Positions 16,585-24,954 of a stretch of DNA of 27,559 nt are shown here, in pieces. Source of the DNA: Chara braunii (Eukaryota; Streptophyta; Charophyceae; Charales; Characeae); the NCBI GenBank assembly GCA_003427395.1, contig BFEA01000231.1, positions 35,049-62,607 on the forward strand, read 5' to 3'. The first letter of the stretch is position 1, and every line of letters starts with the position of its first letter. Both the position numbers and the translations under genes were made by a program. A model generated the notes under the pieces. That model was not told where the DNA came from. It searched no databases and saw only the letters and a program-made list of their open reading frames with translations.

Positions 16585-18294
16585 ATGAGTGGTGCACGCA
16601 CTAGTGGGAGGGAGTTGTTAGTGGACGACCTTAGGATCACTCGTAGAACTGCTCTCAGTCGACCCTTGACTTTCCCACAGTTAGGTCCAGGAGACGAGAG
16701 GAGACAATGGAGAGAGGCTAGGGAGAGGGCAGCAACAAGGAGAGCGAGGGACGTCGTGGCCAGCGCCAAGTCTAGAACTATAGCTAGTGAAGGTGCAACC
16801 ATGACCACCTCCTCCATGTCGCTGGCCTCTTCACACGCCACTTTGTCAGGAGTCAGTCAGAGTGGTTCTCAGGCTTCCGTTAGCCAGAGTGTTGGCTTGC
16901 AAGTTAGCCAACAGGCTCAACTCACGCCAGAGGATTATGAGATCCTCCAAGCAGAAGAACTTCAGGATGAGCTGCAACGACAGTTGGATGAGGCAGTAGA
17001 GAGAAGAAGAAGAGCTATAATGAGAAAAGCTAGACTAGGTAGTAGATCGCAGAAACTAGGCAAGCTAGAGGCACTAGATGAGTCCGCACTTGATCCCGCT
17101 ATGCATGCCCTGCGAAATTCGCTCCTGTGTGTGGCGGAGACGCAGGTTGTTCAGCAGGAGGTGTTGGCTGAACTAGTGTCAGACCAGAAACGAATTCTGG
17201 TTGCACTACAGGCTCCTCGTCCAGTGATGAGGCAGCCTCTGTTTGTTGTAGCTCCCACTTCTGTTGCGGGTCCATCAATGACGTCGTCACCGGTTGGGCC
17301 CTCATTCTCACCTATGTTTGGCATGCCCCCTCTAGGTGGTTATGTAGTTACTAGTGGTCCGGTCCTTAGAGTTTCTACCATACCACCGACGACGGTGGTT
17401 ACTACAGTCCCATCGTCAGTACAAGCTCAGGTTAGTGCACAACAACCTGTCTCAGTGGCTATGCAGCCACTGCAGCAATCCCCTGGGCCAATGCAGCCCA
17501 TGCAGTGGATGCCAAAGATCCCATTGTTGAGTCCTAAACCTTTTTCTGGCGACAGGAAAAAGGATGAGGACCTGGATACCCGGGTGAGAATTGTGCCCAC
17601 ATTTGTGAGGCACAAGCTCACCAGGCCGGAGCAAGAAGTTGTCGTGGCTGCCTCCTTTTTAGAGGGGTCAGCAGGCCGCTGGTTGAATGGCCTAGTGCAG
17701 CAGCAGCGCTACGGTCAGAACTTCGATGCCTGGGCCCAGGCCCAGACATTGGAAGACTTCGTACGGTCCGTGTATAATAGGTGGCATGACCCTCAAGGGG
17801 ATCAAAAAGCCACAGACGCGATCAACAATCTTTGTGCCAGAAGGTACAAGAATATTCGCGAGATCACAGATACCGTAGAACGTCTGCTCGTGGTACCTGG
17901 TGTGCGTTATGACCAACAGGTACTCCTTACGGATTACCTGAGATGTCTGCCTTTAGAGGTAAGAACTAAGCTGGTAGATGAGACCTATGTCGACCAACAC
18001 AACTTCACTTCTTTCAGCAAGAAAGCCTTAGATATAGAGGCAAAGCTTGAGTTCGCGCATCAGGGTCCAAGAGACGGTAGGAGGAAGAAGCTTCCCCAAG
18101 ACTGGAAGAAGAAGGGTCAGTTAATGTTCGTTGACCATGATGGTCAGGCGACGGAAATTGATGAGTTCCCAGATTTAGACGATGAGACAGAGCATGATGG
18201 GGCCAGCGAAACTTCGGATGGGGGAGTCGTGGCCCCTATCAAGGAAAAGGCTAGAGGGACCGAGAAGAAGAAGGTAGTACGGTCCAAAGGTTAG
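16585..18294 (+). CDS. gag: Chromovirus Gag (matrix-capsid part), 569 residues
   Basis: This is the only long intact frame of the element. Residues 1-75 are basic (RRTALSRPLTF, RERAATRRARD). Residues about 113-155 are a likely coiled coil rich in Glu, Gln and Arg (EDYEILQAEELQDELQRQLD). Residues 200-310 are Pro/Gln/Val-rich and flexible. Residues about 315-490 are the capsid-like retrotransposon gag domain: PKPFSGDRKKDEDLDTRV, FLEGSAGRWLNGL, VYNRWHDPQGDQKATDAINN and LLTDYLRCLPLEVRTKL. The tail is acidic, then lysine-rich. It would assemble the particle that packages element RNA. It ends at TAG 18292-18294, just before the zinc knuckle, which lies in the same frame further on. That stop is either a mutation or a readthrough site. 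ATG 16585 is the first of the frame and gives a sensible N-terminus. Confidence 0.9.
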   Translation: MSGARTSGRELLVDDLRITRRTALSRPLTFPQLGPGDERRQWREARERAATRRARDVVASAKSRTIASEGATMTTSSMSLASSHATLSGVSQSGSQASVSQSVGLQVSQQAQLTPEDYEILQAEELQDELQRQLDEAVERRRRAIMRKARLGSRSQKLGKLEALDESALDPAMHALRNSLLCVAETQVVQQEVLAELVSDQKRILVALQAPRPVMRQPLFVVAPTSVAGPSMTSSPVGPSFSPMFGMPPLGGYVVTSGPVLRVSTIPPTTVVTTVPSSVQAQVSAQQPVSVAMQPLQQSPGPMQPMQWMPKIPLLSPKPFSGDRKKDEDLDTRVRIVPTFVRHKLTRPEQEVVVAASFLEGSAGRWLNGLVQQQRYGQNFDAWAQAQTLEDFVRSVYNRWHDPQGDQKATDAINNLCARRYKNIREITDTVERLLVVPGVRYDQQVLLTDYLRCLPLEVRTKLVDETYVDQHNFTSFSKKALDIEAKLEFAHQGPRDGRRKKLPQDWKKKGQLMFVDHDGQATEIDEFPDLDDETEHDGASETSDGGVVAPIKEKARGTEKKKVVRSKG

Positions 18295-18771
18295 GGCGAC
18301 CAAGGAACACCCGCATGGGTGAAACTTGGTTTAGAGTATGAGGTGTGGAAGGACCGAGTTGCTAGAGGTACGTGCATGAACTGTGGCAACTATGGCCACA
18401 CTTCCAGAACGTGCCGAGGCAAGAAAGTCCTAACGAGGGTAGCCTCTCCAACAATGGTGGGACTATCTTCGAACCCTGGCGGTGTTTCTGCGAGCACTTT
18501 ACAGGGAAACACCTCGGGCCAGTAGGAGTTTTTAGCCGCTCTTACTCGCGCTGAAGTGGTAACATTGCCTTCTCCAGTTCAGGCATTGGCCAGGGCTAGT
18601 GACCCACGTATCGCCCCGCAGACACATTCAGACCCACCAACGCTTTGTTCGAGAGATGTGTCTGAGTCCCTAGAGGAGTTAGAGACTGAGTGGTCAGGGA
18701 AGGACCCCAGAGACTCTTGGGCGATGATCAGTAGAGGTCCTAAGTTTCATCAGTTCTGCTTGTGTGGATAG
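18295..18771 (+). pseudogene. Gag nucleocapsid (zinc knuckle) and spacer, cut off by stops
   Basis: In the same frame as gag, past its TAG, the sequence reads TPAWVKLGLEYEVWKDRVAR and then CMNCGNYGHTSRTC at 18373-18414, a perfect CX2CX4HX4C zinc knuckle that would bind the RNA. A second in-frame TAG (18523-18525) interrupts it, and the frame continues with EFLAALTRAEVVTLPSPVQA up to TAG 18769-18771, where the coding frame shifts. The knuckle residues themselves are intact. Confidence 0.88.
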
Positions 18772-19222
18772 ACTGCGCTTACGGGACCAAGTGCAGTGGC
18801 TTAGCAGAACTGTAGTTTCTACGCTAGCCAACAAGCACCAAATGTTAGTTAAAGACTATGTCAAGGACGTAGTATGTTCCTTCTCTTATGGAGGAGGGGA
18901 AGTGAGACACAAAATCTCATTCCTCGTTAGCGACGAACTGCCCTTCGATATGCTACTAGGCATGTACTACCTCGAGGTCGCTCAACCTTAGTTTAACTGG
19001 GATAGGAAGGTGTTGATACACAAACTGCCAAATGGTAGAACTGTTATAAAGCTAGCAGTCTAGTGGAAAACTACGGCTGCATGTGTGCATCCTATTTCTA
19101 TAACTACTATAAGCAGAATCGCGAGGAGGGCATATATCTAGTTTTTGTCTTTGAGAAAGGGAGGCCGTTAAAACACCCCAGAGCTAGAATCAGTCGTCGC
19201 AACATATTACGACCTTTTTTAG
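18764..19222 (+). pseudogene. Chromovirus retropepsin, degenerate
   Basis: This frame is shifted relative to gag. At its start V-D-R-L stands where V-D-S-G would be expected, so no active-site DSG/DTG can be seen. Its C-terminal part is clear: FLVSDELPFDMLLGMYYLEV, then after a TAG (18989) FNWDRKVLIHKLPNG, corresponding to the conserved LPxDxxLGMxWL and xIDW blocks. Further stops are TAG 19061, TAG 19139, TAA 19169 and TAG 19220. It would have cleaved the Gag-Pol polyprotein. Confidence 0.75.
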
Positions 19223-21039
19223 GAGCCCACAGGCGTGGTAGAAAGGAAGGTGGTCCATGCAATAGTCCTAGGTAGTAAGGTACCTAGAGGACGCATCTAT
19301 AGGATGTCTCCTGCGGAGTTGGATGAGCTCCGCTGCTAGCTCAAGGAGCTCACAGAAAAGGGATGGATTCGGCCTAGTACTTCCCCTTACGGTGCGTCAG
19401 TCTTATTTGTCCCAAAGAAGGGGGGTACACTAAGGATATGCATTGATTATAGGGGCCTCAATGCCATCACCGTTAAGAACGCGGAGCCCCTACCCCGCAT
19501 CGACGACCTACTAGATAAAGTGCAGGGATGCCGATACCTCACAAAGATAGATATGAAGACCGGATACCATCAAATTGCCATTAGACCTGAGGACCAGCAC
19601 AAAACCACCTTTCAGACCAGGTACGGCCTGTACGAGTTTGTGGTGATGCCCTTTGACCGATGCAATGCTCCTGGTATATTCCAACATGCAATGAATATAA
19701 TATTTCATGAGTACTTAGACAAGTTTATCGTCGTGTACCTTGATGATATACTTATCTTTAGTAAGATTGTAAAGGAGCACGCTGAGCACTTGAAAATAGT
19801 GCTAGGTCTCCTAAGACAACACCAGTACAAGGTTAACTTGGAAAAATGCGAGTTCGGTCGCACCAAGATCTTGTACTTGGGTCATGAAATCTCCACGGAT
19901 GGTTTGAGGCCGAACGATGCTAAAGTGGCCAGCATACGAGATTGGCCCAGACCGCGGACTGTCACTGAGGTCGGATCGTTTTTGGGAATGGCGGGCTACT
20001 ATCGTCCGTTTGTGAAAAACTATAGTACTATAACTTCCCCACTAACTGATCTAATTCGACTTGACACCCCTTGGGAATGGACTGGAGAGTGTGAAGCAAG
20101 CTTCAGGAAACTGAAGTATGCTCTAACACACTATGAAGTTCTTAAACTTCCAGATACTGATAAGCCATTTGTAGACGTCAACCAATATGGCATAGGCGCG
20201 GTCCTTGCGCAAAAGGAGGGGCCAAAGTTGAGACCCATCGAGTATATGAGTAAGAAGATGCTGTCTCAAAAGATAGCAAAGTCCACATATGAGTGTGAGC
20301 TCTATGCCCTCTATAAAGCCCTGGTCCACTGGAGACACTATCTCCTAGGCAGATTCTTCTACTTGAGATTTGACCATGAGACCTTGCGCTGGATCAAGAC
20401 ACAGCCTGTATTCTCTGACGCACTCAAGCGATGGATTCAAGTGATAGACATGTATGACTATCAACTTGATCCAATCAAGGGAGAGTACAACAACGTAGCT
20501 GACGCACTTTCTCGTCGGGCAGATTATCTGGGTGCGTTAGTTACTGAATTTGGCATATTTAACAATCTAACTCGATCATTGGTGGAAGTCTGTCAACAAG
20601 ATTTAGTTATGTCTGAGATCATCCGTAAATTCCAAGCGAAGGACAAAGTAACTTCGGATGAATTTACGATGGTAGATGGCTTGTTGTTTCTTGAAAAGGC
20701 AAGAAATAAAAGATTGTGTATTCCTAATAATGAAACTTTGCGTAGTTTATTTTTAGGGGAATGTCACGATGCAACTGGTCATTTTGGTTTTAAGAAGACA
20801 TCAACTAATTTAGTGCAAAGATTTTGGTGGCCCTCTATGATGAAGGATGCTAAAAAGTACGCAGAAACCTGCCAGGTTTGTCAACGGGACAAACCTAGGA
20901 CTCAGGCTCCGTTGGGGCTTCTCAAATCCTTGCCGATTCTTGAAGGTCCTGGTCAGAGTGTATCCATGGACTTCATGGATACTCTTGTGACCAGCAGGAC
21001 GGGCAAGAGGCATATCTTCATTAGAGTGGATATAAGAAT
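19223..21039 (+). pseudogene. pol: Chromovirus Pol: reverse transcriptase, RNase H, integrase N-terminus
   Basis: One frame runs from EPTGVVERKVVHAIV with a single TAG at 19337-19339, then stays open from 19340. RT: KGWIRPSTSPYGASVLFVPK, CIDYRGLN, KIDMKTGYHQI (motif A Asp), MPFDRCNAPGIFQ, and FIVVYLDDILIFSK with an intact YLDD box (19736-19747). Connection: FLGMAGYYRPFVKNYS. RNase H: YGIGAVL, STYECELYAL, DHETLRW and NVADALSRRAD; the first catalytic block reads FVDVNQYG and seems short of the usual TDAS. Integrase: zinc finger HDATGH with CQVC, then VSMDFMDTL (first catalytic Asp). A deletion near 21030-21037, at the usual VDRFSK motif, shifts the frame, after which this frame ends at 21100. 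Confidence 0.92.
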
Positions 21040-22071
21040 GCAAGACTTATCGCTATGCCAGAAACTGCTAAAGCTGACTATGTCATCAAACGGTTTCTAG
21101 ACAACTGGGTACACAATTTTGGACTCCCTACGTCTATAGTAAGTGATAGGGACGTAAGATTTACCAGTGAACTGTGACAATCAACAGCTGAACAGATGGG
21201 CACAAAGCTCCAAATGACGTCAGGGAATCACCCTGAAGCAAATGGCCAAGCAAAACAGATGAACCGAGTAGTACAACACCTGCTTAGGCATTATATCAAG
21301 CCAAGCCAAGATGACTGGGACGAGAAGTTACCTCTCGTCGCCAGCCTGTAGAACAACGTTGTGCACAATACTACTAGAATGACTCCCAACCAACTGCACC
21401 TTGGTTAGAAGCCCATAACTGCACTTGACTTTCTGCTACCAGAAAGACAACCCATTGCCGCACCTGGCAGCATAGAGTTTGATGTCAAGTACGAACAGAT
21501 GCTGCAACAGGTCATCGAACATATTAGAAAATCTCAGAATGTTATGATTGCATATGAGAATAAGCATAGACGGCCCTCTAACTTTCAGGTAGGTAATAGA
21601 GTCTGGGTTAAGCCATCTGAACTAGGCCAAGAGTTGGGGATATCACACAAACTAATGCCACAATATTTTGGGCCTTGGGAGATCTTAGATATTGTAGGGG
21701 ATCAACTAGATGGGCCTTCATACGTGATTCGCATTCCTGCACACTTGCGTACTTACCCTGTTTTCCATGCATCCAAGTTGGCAGTTTTCGCTGCCACTGA
21801 TCAGTTTCCCTCCCGGAGATCAATGCTGCCCCCAACCATGGATGGACACGTGGACATTGACGACATCGTCGAGCACAGGCTGATGCCTGTACCCAAACCT
21901 CCCAGAAGGGGTCGACCGCCAAAGCCACAGATGCAATAAAGAGTGCGGTTCAGACATCACATCGATCCTCAAGAAAATTGGTGGTTCAAAAGAGAGGAAT
22001 TAATGAAGACTGCTCCCCAAATCATCTCAAGTTACGAGAAAAAGCTGAGACGAAAGCAGCCTGTTACATAA
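21040..22071 (+). pseudogene. Chromovirus integrase core, GPF/Y domain and chromodomain
   Basis: After the frameshift the integrase goes on: MPETAKADYVIKRFL, SIVSDRDVRFTSEL (second Asp) and HPEANGQAKQMNR, where the third catalytic residue is Lys (21253-21255) instead of Glu. Stops lie at TGA 21175, TAG 21349 and TAG 21406. From 21499 the frame is open: VGNRVWVKPSEL, MPQYFGPWEILDIVGD (GPF/Y motif) and YPVFHASKL. A chromodomain follows: VDIDDIVEHRLMPVPKP, a TAA at 21937-21939, and in the same frame VRFRHHIDPQENWWFKREEL with MKTAPQIISSYEKK. Such chromodomains direct integration to particular chromatin. The natural stop is TAA 22069-22071, 25 bp before the polypurine tract. Confidence 0.88.
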
Positions 22072-22096
22072 GAACTTCTTAGAGGACTATCGAAGT

Positions 22097-22110
22097 AAAG
22101 GAGGAGGAAA
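22097..22110 (+). other. Polypurine tract
   Basis: AAAGGAGGAGGAAA is purine only and lies directly before the TG that starts the 3' LTR. It would prime plus-strand DNA synthesis. Confidence 0.82.
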
Positions 22111-23118
22111 TGCGAGGATTCGGTCCTCGGCAGGCCTAAGGGGCCCCTGTTGGATCTGTGCCCGCCCTAAGTGAAGGCAGACCTAAGATATCAAGAAAGG
22201 CCCTCAGTTGTCAATTTTGTATTTGGGGTCTAGGCAGTTGTGACGCGCCAGTTGGTTGAAGGGAAACACAGGCCAAGCAACAAAGATATTCCACGACCTT
22301 CTGGGCTTTTCCAAGAATGTAGGCCCTAGGCGAGAATCGCAGCCTAATACACTAATAGTTGAGAGGCCCAACCGAAAAAGGCCCAGTGACTGCAACACAA
22401 GTGCAACATCCTGGCCCCTGGGGCCTACAGGAAGCTTCTGGGCCCAGGCCAGTCCAGCCAGACTGCGAAGGCAGGAGGCTCTTTCCATCTAGGAAAGAGC
22501 TCGCTACCGGCAGCCTCATTCAGGCACTCGCATGCTAGCGGCAGCGCTGCTGGAGCGGACGCTTGTGGGCTGCTGCTGGCGCTGAGAGGCGATGTGCAAG
22601 CGCGTGCGGTCGTGCAGGGAGTACGACGATGCTAAGGGCAGCGCCATAGCCCAGCCTCCATAGCTGGTTGGGATTGGTTGTACAGTGAGGCGCAGAGGTG
22701 GTCTTCGGGTGTACAAAAGGGAAAACGTGGGAGTAAGACGAGGGAGAGAGAGAAGGATGATGATGATGATGATGATGTGAGAGCGCATACCCGGTATTGG
22801 CGATGGTCTGCATGGGTGACATCTTCAAGTACTTTGGAGGTTGTTGACATCATCAGTTGTATCGTCAATTAGTAGGCGGAGAGTAGCTGTGTAGGAAGTA
22901 GGCTGGGCGCCGAGCGCCAAGTAGCGAGATAGGGCCTGGACACTCATGTTGGTGGTGGCGAGAGCAAGCTCTCATTGACATTGGTTTTCAGTGTTACGAA
23001 TCGTCATTGGTGTTATATTGGTGCATTTCTGCTTTCTGGACAGTGTGATACTATCTGGCCTTCAATGTGATTGTGCAGTTTGCTTATTGCCATCTCGCTA
23101 TTGCTCATTTTCCTTGCA
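22111..23118 (+). repeat. 3' LTR of the chromovirus
   Basis: This LTR is 1008 bp, starts TGCGAGG and ends CCTTGCA, a nearly perfect 7-bp inverted repeat with the canonical TG...CA. Its last 430 bp match the 5' LTR at about 93 percent by eye. It includes the 212-bp stretch (22480-22691) that the 5' LTR lacks, and a (GAT)n microsatellite near 22755-22778. A GTTATATTGG motif 100 bp before the end in both LTRs might be TATA-like, but promoter position cannot be read from sequence alone. Confidence 0.88.
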
Positions 23119-23202
23119 TTTCTTTTTTCTCCCTTTTTCTCTTCTTTCTTTTTTCCTTTTTCCTTTTTTTTCCTTCCTTTTCCCCTTTTTCTTTTCTTTT
23201 CT

Positions 23203-23239
<37 letters not shown>

Positions 23240-23849
23240 CATTTCCTTTCTCCTTTCGTAGCGGTCAGTACTTCCTTGTTTTCTGATTTTTTTTCTTCTT
23301 TTCTCTTTTCTTGTTTTCGTGTTTTACCCTTCCCACATGACCTTCCCCTCTCGAAAGGGTTAATGGACCTAGGGAGGTCTTGACCAGCGAAAAAAAAAGA
23401 TAAGAACACTAGAGCAGATCTTTCAACGAAAACTTCACAGGAGAGATAAAGAAACAAGCCAAGGGCAAAGTAACCACGACAGCCGCGAACCCCCTTTTTT
23501 CCGTAGGAATGTACAATACCGTGAGTTCTTTTTGGATTCTTTTTTCTTTTTTTGACCCCTTTTTCTCTGATCCTTTTTTTCAATCACCTTGTGACCCTTT
23601 ACCAGTTCCCCGCCCCCTTCGCTTTGAAAAACTTTGGCAATTGACGGCGCCATAAAAAAAAGCGCCAAGGCAGGTTCAAATTTTCCATCCCGAAAAATGA
23701 CGAAGCAGAGGGAGCGACGCTCGAATAAAAAGAAGGGAACAATAGGGAAGTAACCAACTCAGGACAAGTGAACCAAAGGTGAAGGAGCGTTGTGCGTGAA
23801 TTTGTGACGACAACATACGGGGGGGAACTGGTCGGAGCAGTTTTTTGCG
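23119..23849. other. Pyrimidine-rich tract and spacer, no gene
   Basis: Directly after the LTR is a C/T-only stretch to about 23260, with 34 T at 23206-23239. Beyond it, 23260-23849 has T-rich and A-rich patches without a convincing reading frame. Open frames crossing the tract are Phe/Leu/Ser-rich on plus and Lys/Glu-rich on minus, both low-complexity artefacts. Confidence 0.55.
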
Positions 23850-23912
23850 ATGGACGTCGAGATCGACCTCGACCAGCTAAAGGAGTTGGGAGACAACGAG
23901 GAAGTGGTATAA
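23850..23912 (+). other. Short acidic ORF (20 codons) upstream of the membrane ORF
   Basis: ATG at 23850 opens MDVEIDLDQLKELGDNEEVV and stops at TAA 23910-23912, 66 bp before the next ATG of interest. The peptide is acidic with a regular hydrophobic spacing. It could be an upstream ORF of the gene at 23979, the end of an exon, or chance. Confidence 0.2.
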
Positions 23913-23978
23913 TCTCTTTTGCTCGTCATAGCCAGTAGGCAGGAAGCAACAACGCAGCAATAGAGCACTGAGCGATAG

Positions 23979-24293
23979 ATGAGCGATTCGAATAAGCCAG
24001 CCATGACCACATGCATCGCCCCAGCATCTGTGCAAGCACCACTTTCACTCCTCGTCTGCTTCTACCTAATCGCACTATTCTTCTTAGCGCTGATTTCTAA
24101 TATCGTAATTGCAACAGCAACAATCTGGCTAAGCAAGGAGGAGTCCATCTGGCTAAAGCCGGCCAGAATCTCTTGCGCTGTGACATCTTTCGCAATTCTT
24201 TTCGCTGCACTCACACTATCGCTAGCACTCCGTTGCATAGCAGCCGGAGTTGGAATACTATTTGCAACAATCGAAGCAGCACTCGGAGCATAA
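23979..24293 (+). CDS. Hypothetical small membrane protein, 104 residues
   Basis: Residues 1-20 are polar. Residues about 21-50 (LSLLVCFYLIALFFLALISN and on) and about 63-103 (SFAILFAALTLSLALRCIAA, GVGILFATIEAALGA) are long hydrophobic segments, separated by a charged loop WLSKEESIWLKPAR. That predicts two or three membrane spans with a short loop. Codon use is mixed and not a simple repeat, unlike the surrounding low-complexity frames. It is followed after 100 bp by a 150-bp C-rich pyrimidine tract. I recognise no family. It may be a real intronless gene, an exon, or a chance frame. Being hydrophobic in pyrimidine-rich DNA lowers my confidence. Confidence 0.3.
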   Translation: MSDSNKPAMTTCIAPASVQAPLSLLVCFYLIALFFLALISNIVIATATIWLSKEESIWLKPARISCAVTSFAILFAALTLSLALRCIAAGVGILFATIEAALGA

Positions 24294-24389
24294 AAACGGA
24301 GGAGAAACACGAGGCAATAAATTGGGCGGCATGCAACTTTCTTGCCTTCATAGCTTTTTGGGCACCGTTGGCACTACTTCTATTCATCC

Positions 24390-24545
24390 TAGCCTTACCT
24401 ACCCCCACCTCCATCCCCTCCTCAATTCCTCCAGCATCTTCCACTCCCTCTCCTCCCCCTTCTCCCCCTTCTTCCCCCTCCCCTTCCTCCCCCTCCTCCC
24501 CCTACTCCTCCTCCTCCTCCCCCCACCTTTCCTTCCCTTCCAAAG
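24390..24545. repeat. C-rich pyrimidine tract
   Basis: About 150 bp are almost entirely C and T, built from CCTCC, CCCCCTT and (CTC)n blocks. On the minus strand it is a G-rich purine tract with many GGGG runs, so triplex or G-quadruplex formation is conceivable. Confidence 0.8.
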
Positions 24546-24954
24546 ACCATAAAAGATGTTCACTTTAATGACACTCTTTGTGGTCGGAGCAGAAAAGTGT
24601 TTCATCCCTCCCCGCGGATCGGTCAATTGTGCTCATGGTGCCCACAAGTGCCGAGTAGAGTGTTTGGAGGTGCATGACCTGATACCAAATGATTTTGTTC
24701 TCCCTCTTTTTTATTTCCTTTTGTCTCTTTTTCTCGGGTAAAGGGGTGACGATGGTAGAAGTAACTTCTCAGGTGAATGGTCAATAATGAAAGTAATGTC
24801 GAGTTCCTTTTTTGTGACACTTGCCTTGGCTTTAATTGTACAAGATGATTGGCGTTTTTCTTCTGCTGCCTGTTTTTCGTAATACCGTGAAAACGTCACC
24901 CACCCATCTTTGCATGTTCCTATTTTTTCCCCTGAGTTTGGGGAAACATCTGTC
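24546..24954. other. Spacer, nothing recognised
   Basis: No frame longer than about 90 residues and no motif on either strand. No inverted or direct repeats were seen apart from short T-rich runs. Confidence 0.45.

Larger units (their letters stand above)
14670..23118 (+). mobile_element. Ty3/gypsy chromovirus, complete layout, decayed
   Basis: In order on the plus strand: 5' LTR, primer-binding site, leader, gag, zinc knuckle, protease, reverse transcriptase, RNase H, integrase, chromodomain, polypurine tract, 3' LTR. This is the standard chromovirus layout, at about 8.4 kb. The LTRs differ at roughly 28 of 425 aligned bases by eye, so the insertion is not recent. At least a dozen in-frame stops, two frameshifts and a Glu-to-Lys change in the integrase active site make it defective. 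The 5-bp flanks do not match (CCACT before 14670, TTCTT after 23118), so either a boundary is wrong or the ends were rearranged. Confidence 0.92.

Noticed and set aside
18292-21408. UAG reassigned to glutamine in the host, as in some ulvophyte algae
   Set aside because: Not accepted as the main explanation because the same element also has a TGA stop, frameshifts and a lost catalytic residue, and the LINE has TGA and TAA stops. Kept as a testable alternative in the findings.
22991-23383. 130-residue plus frame overlapping the 3' LTR end
   Set aside because: It starts in the LTR and runs through a C/T tract as Phe/Leu/Ser repeats; the same start in the 5' LTR leads to a different sequence.
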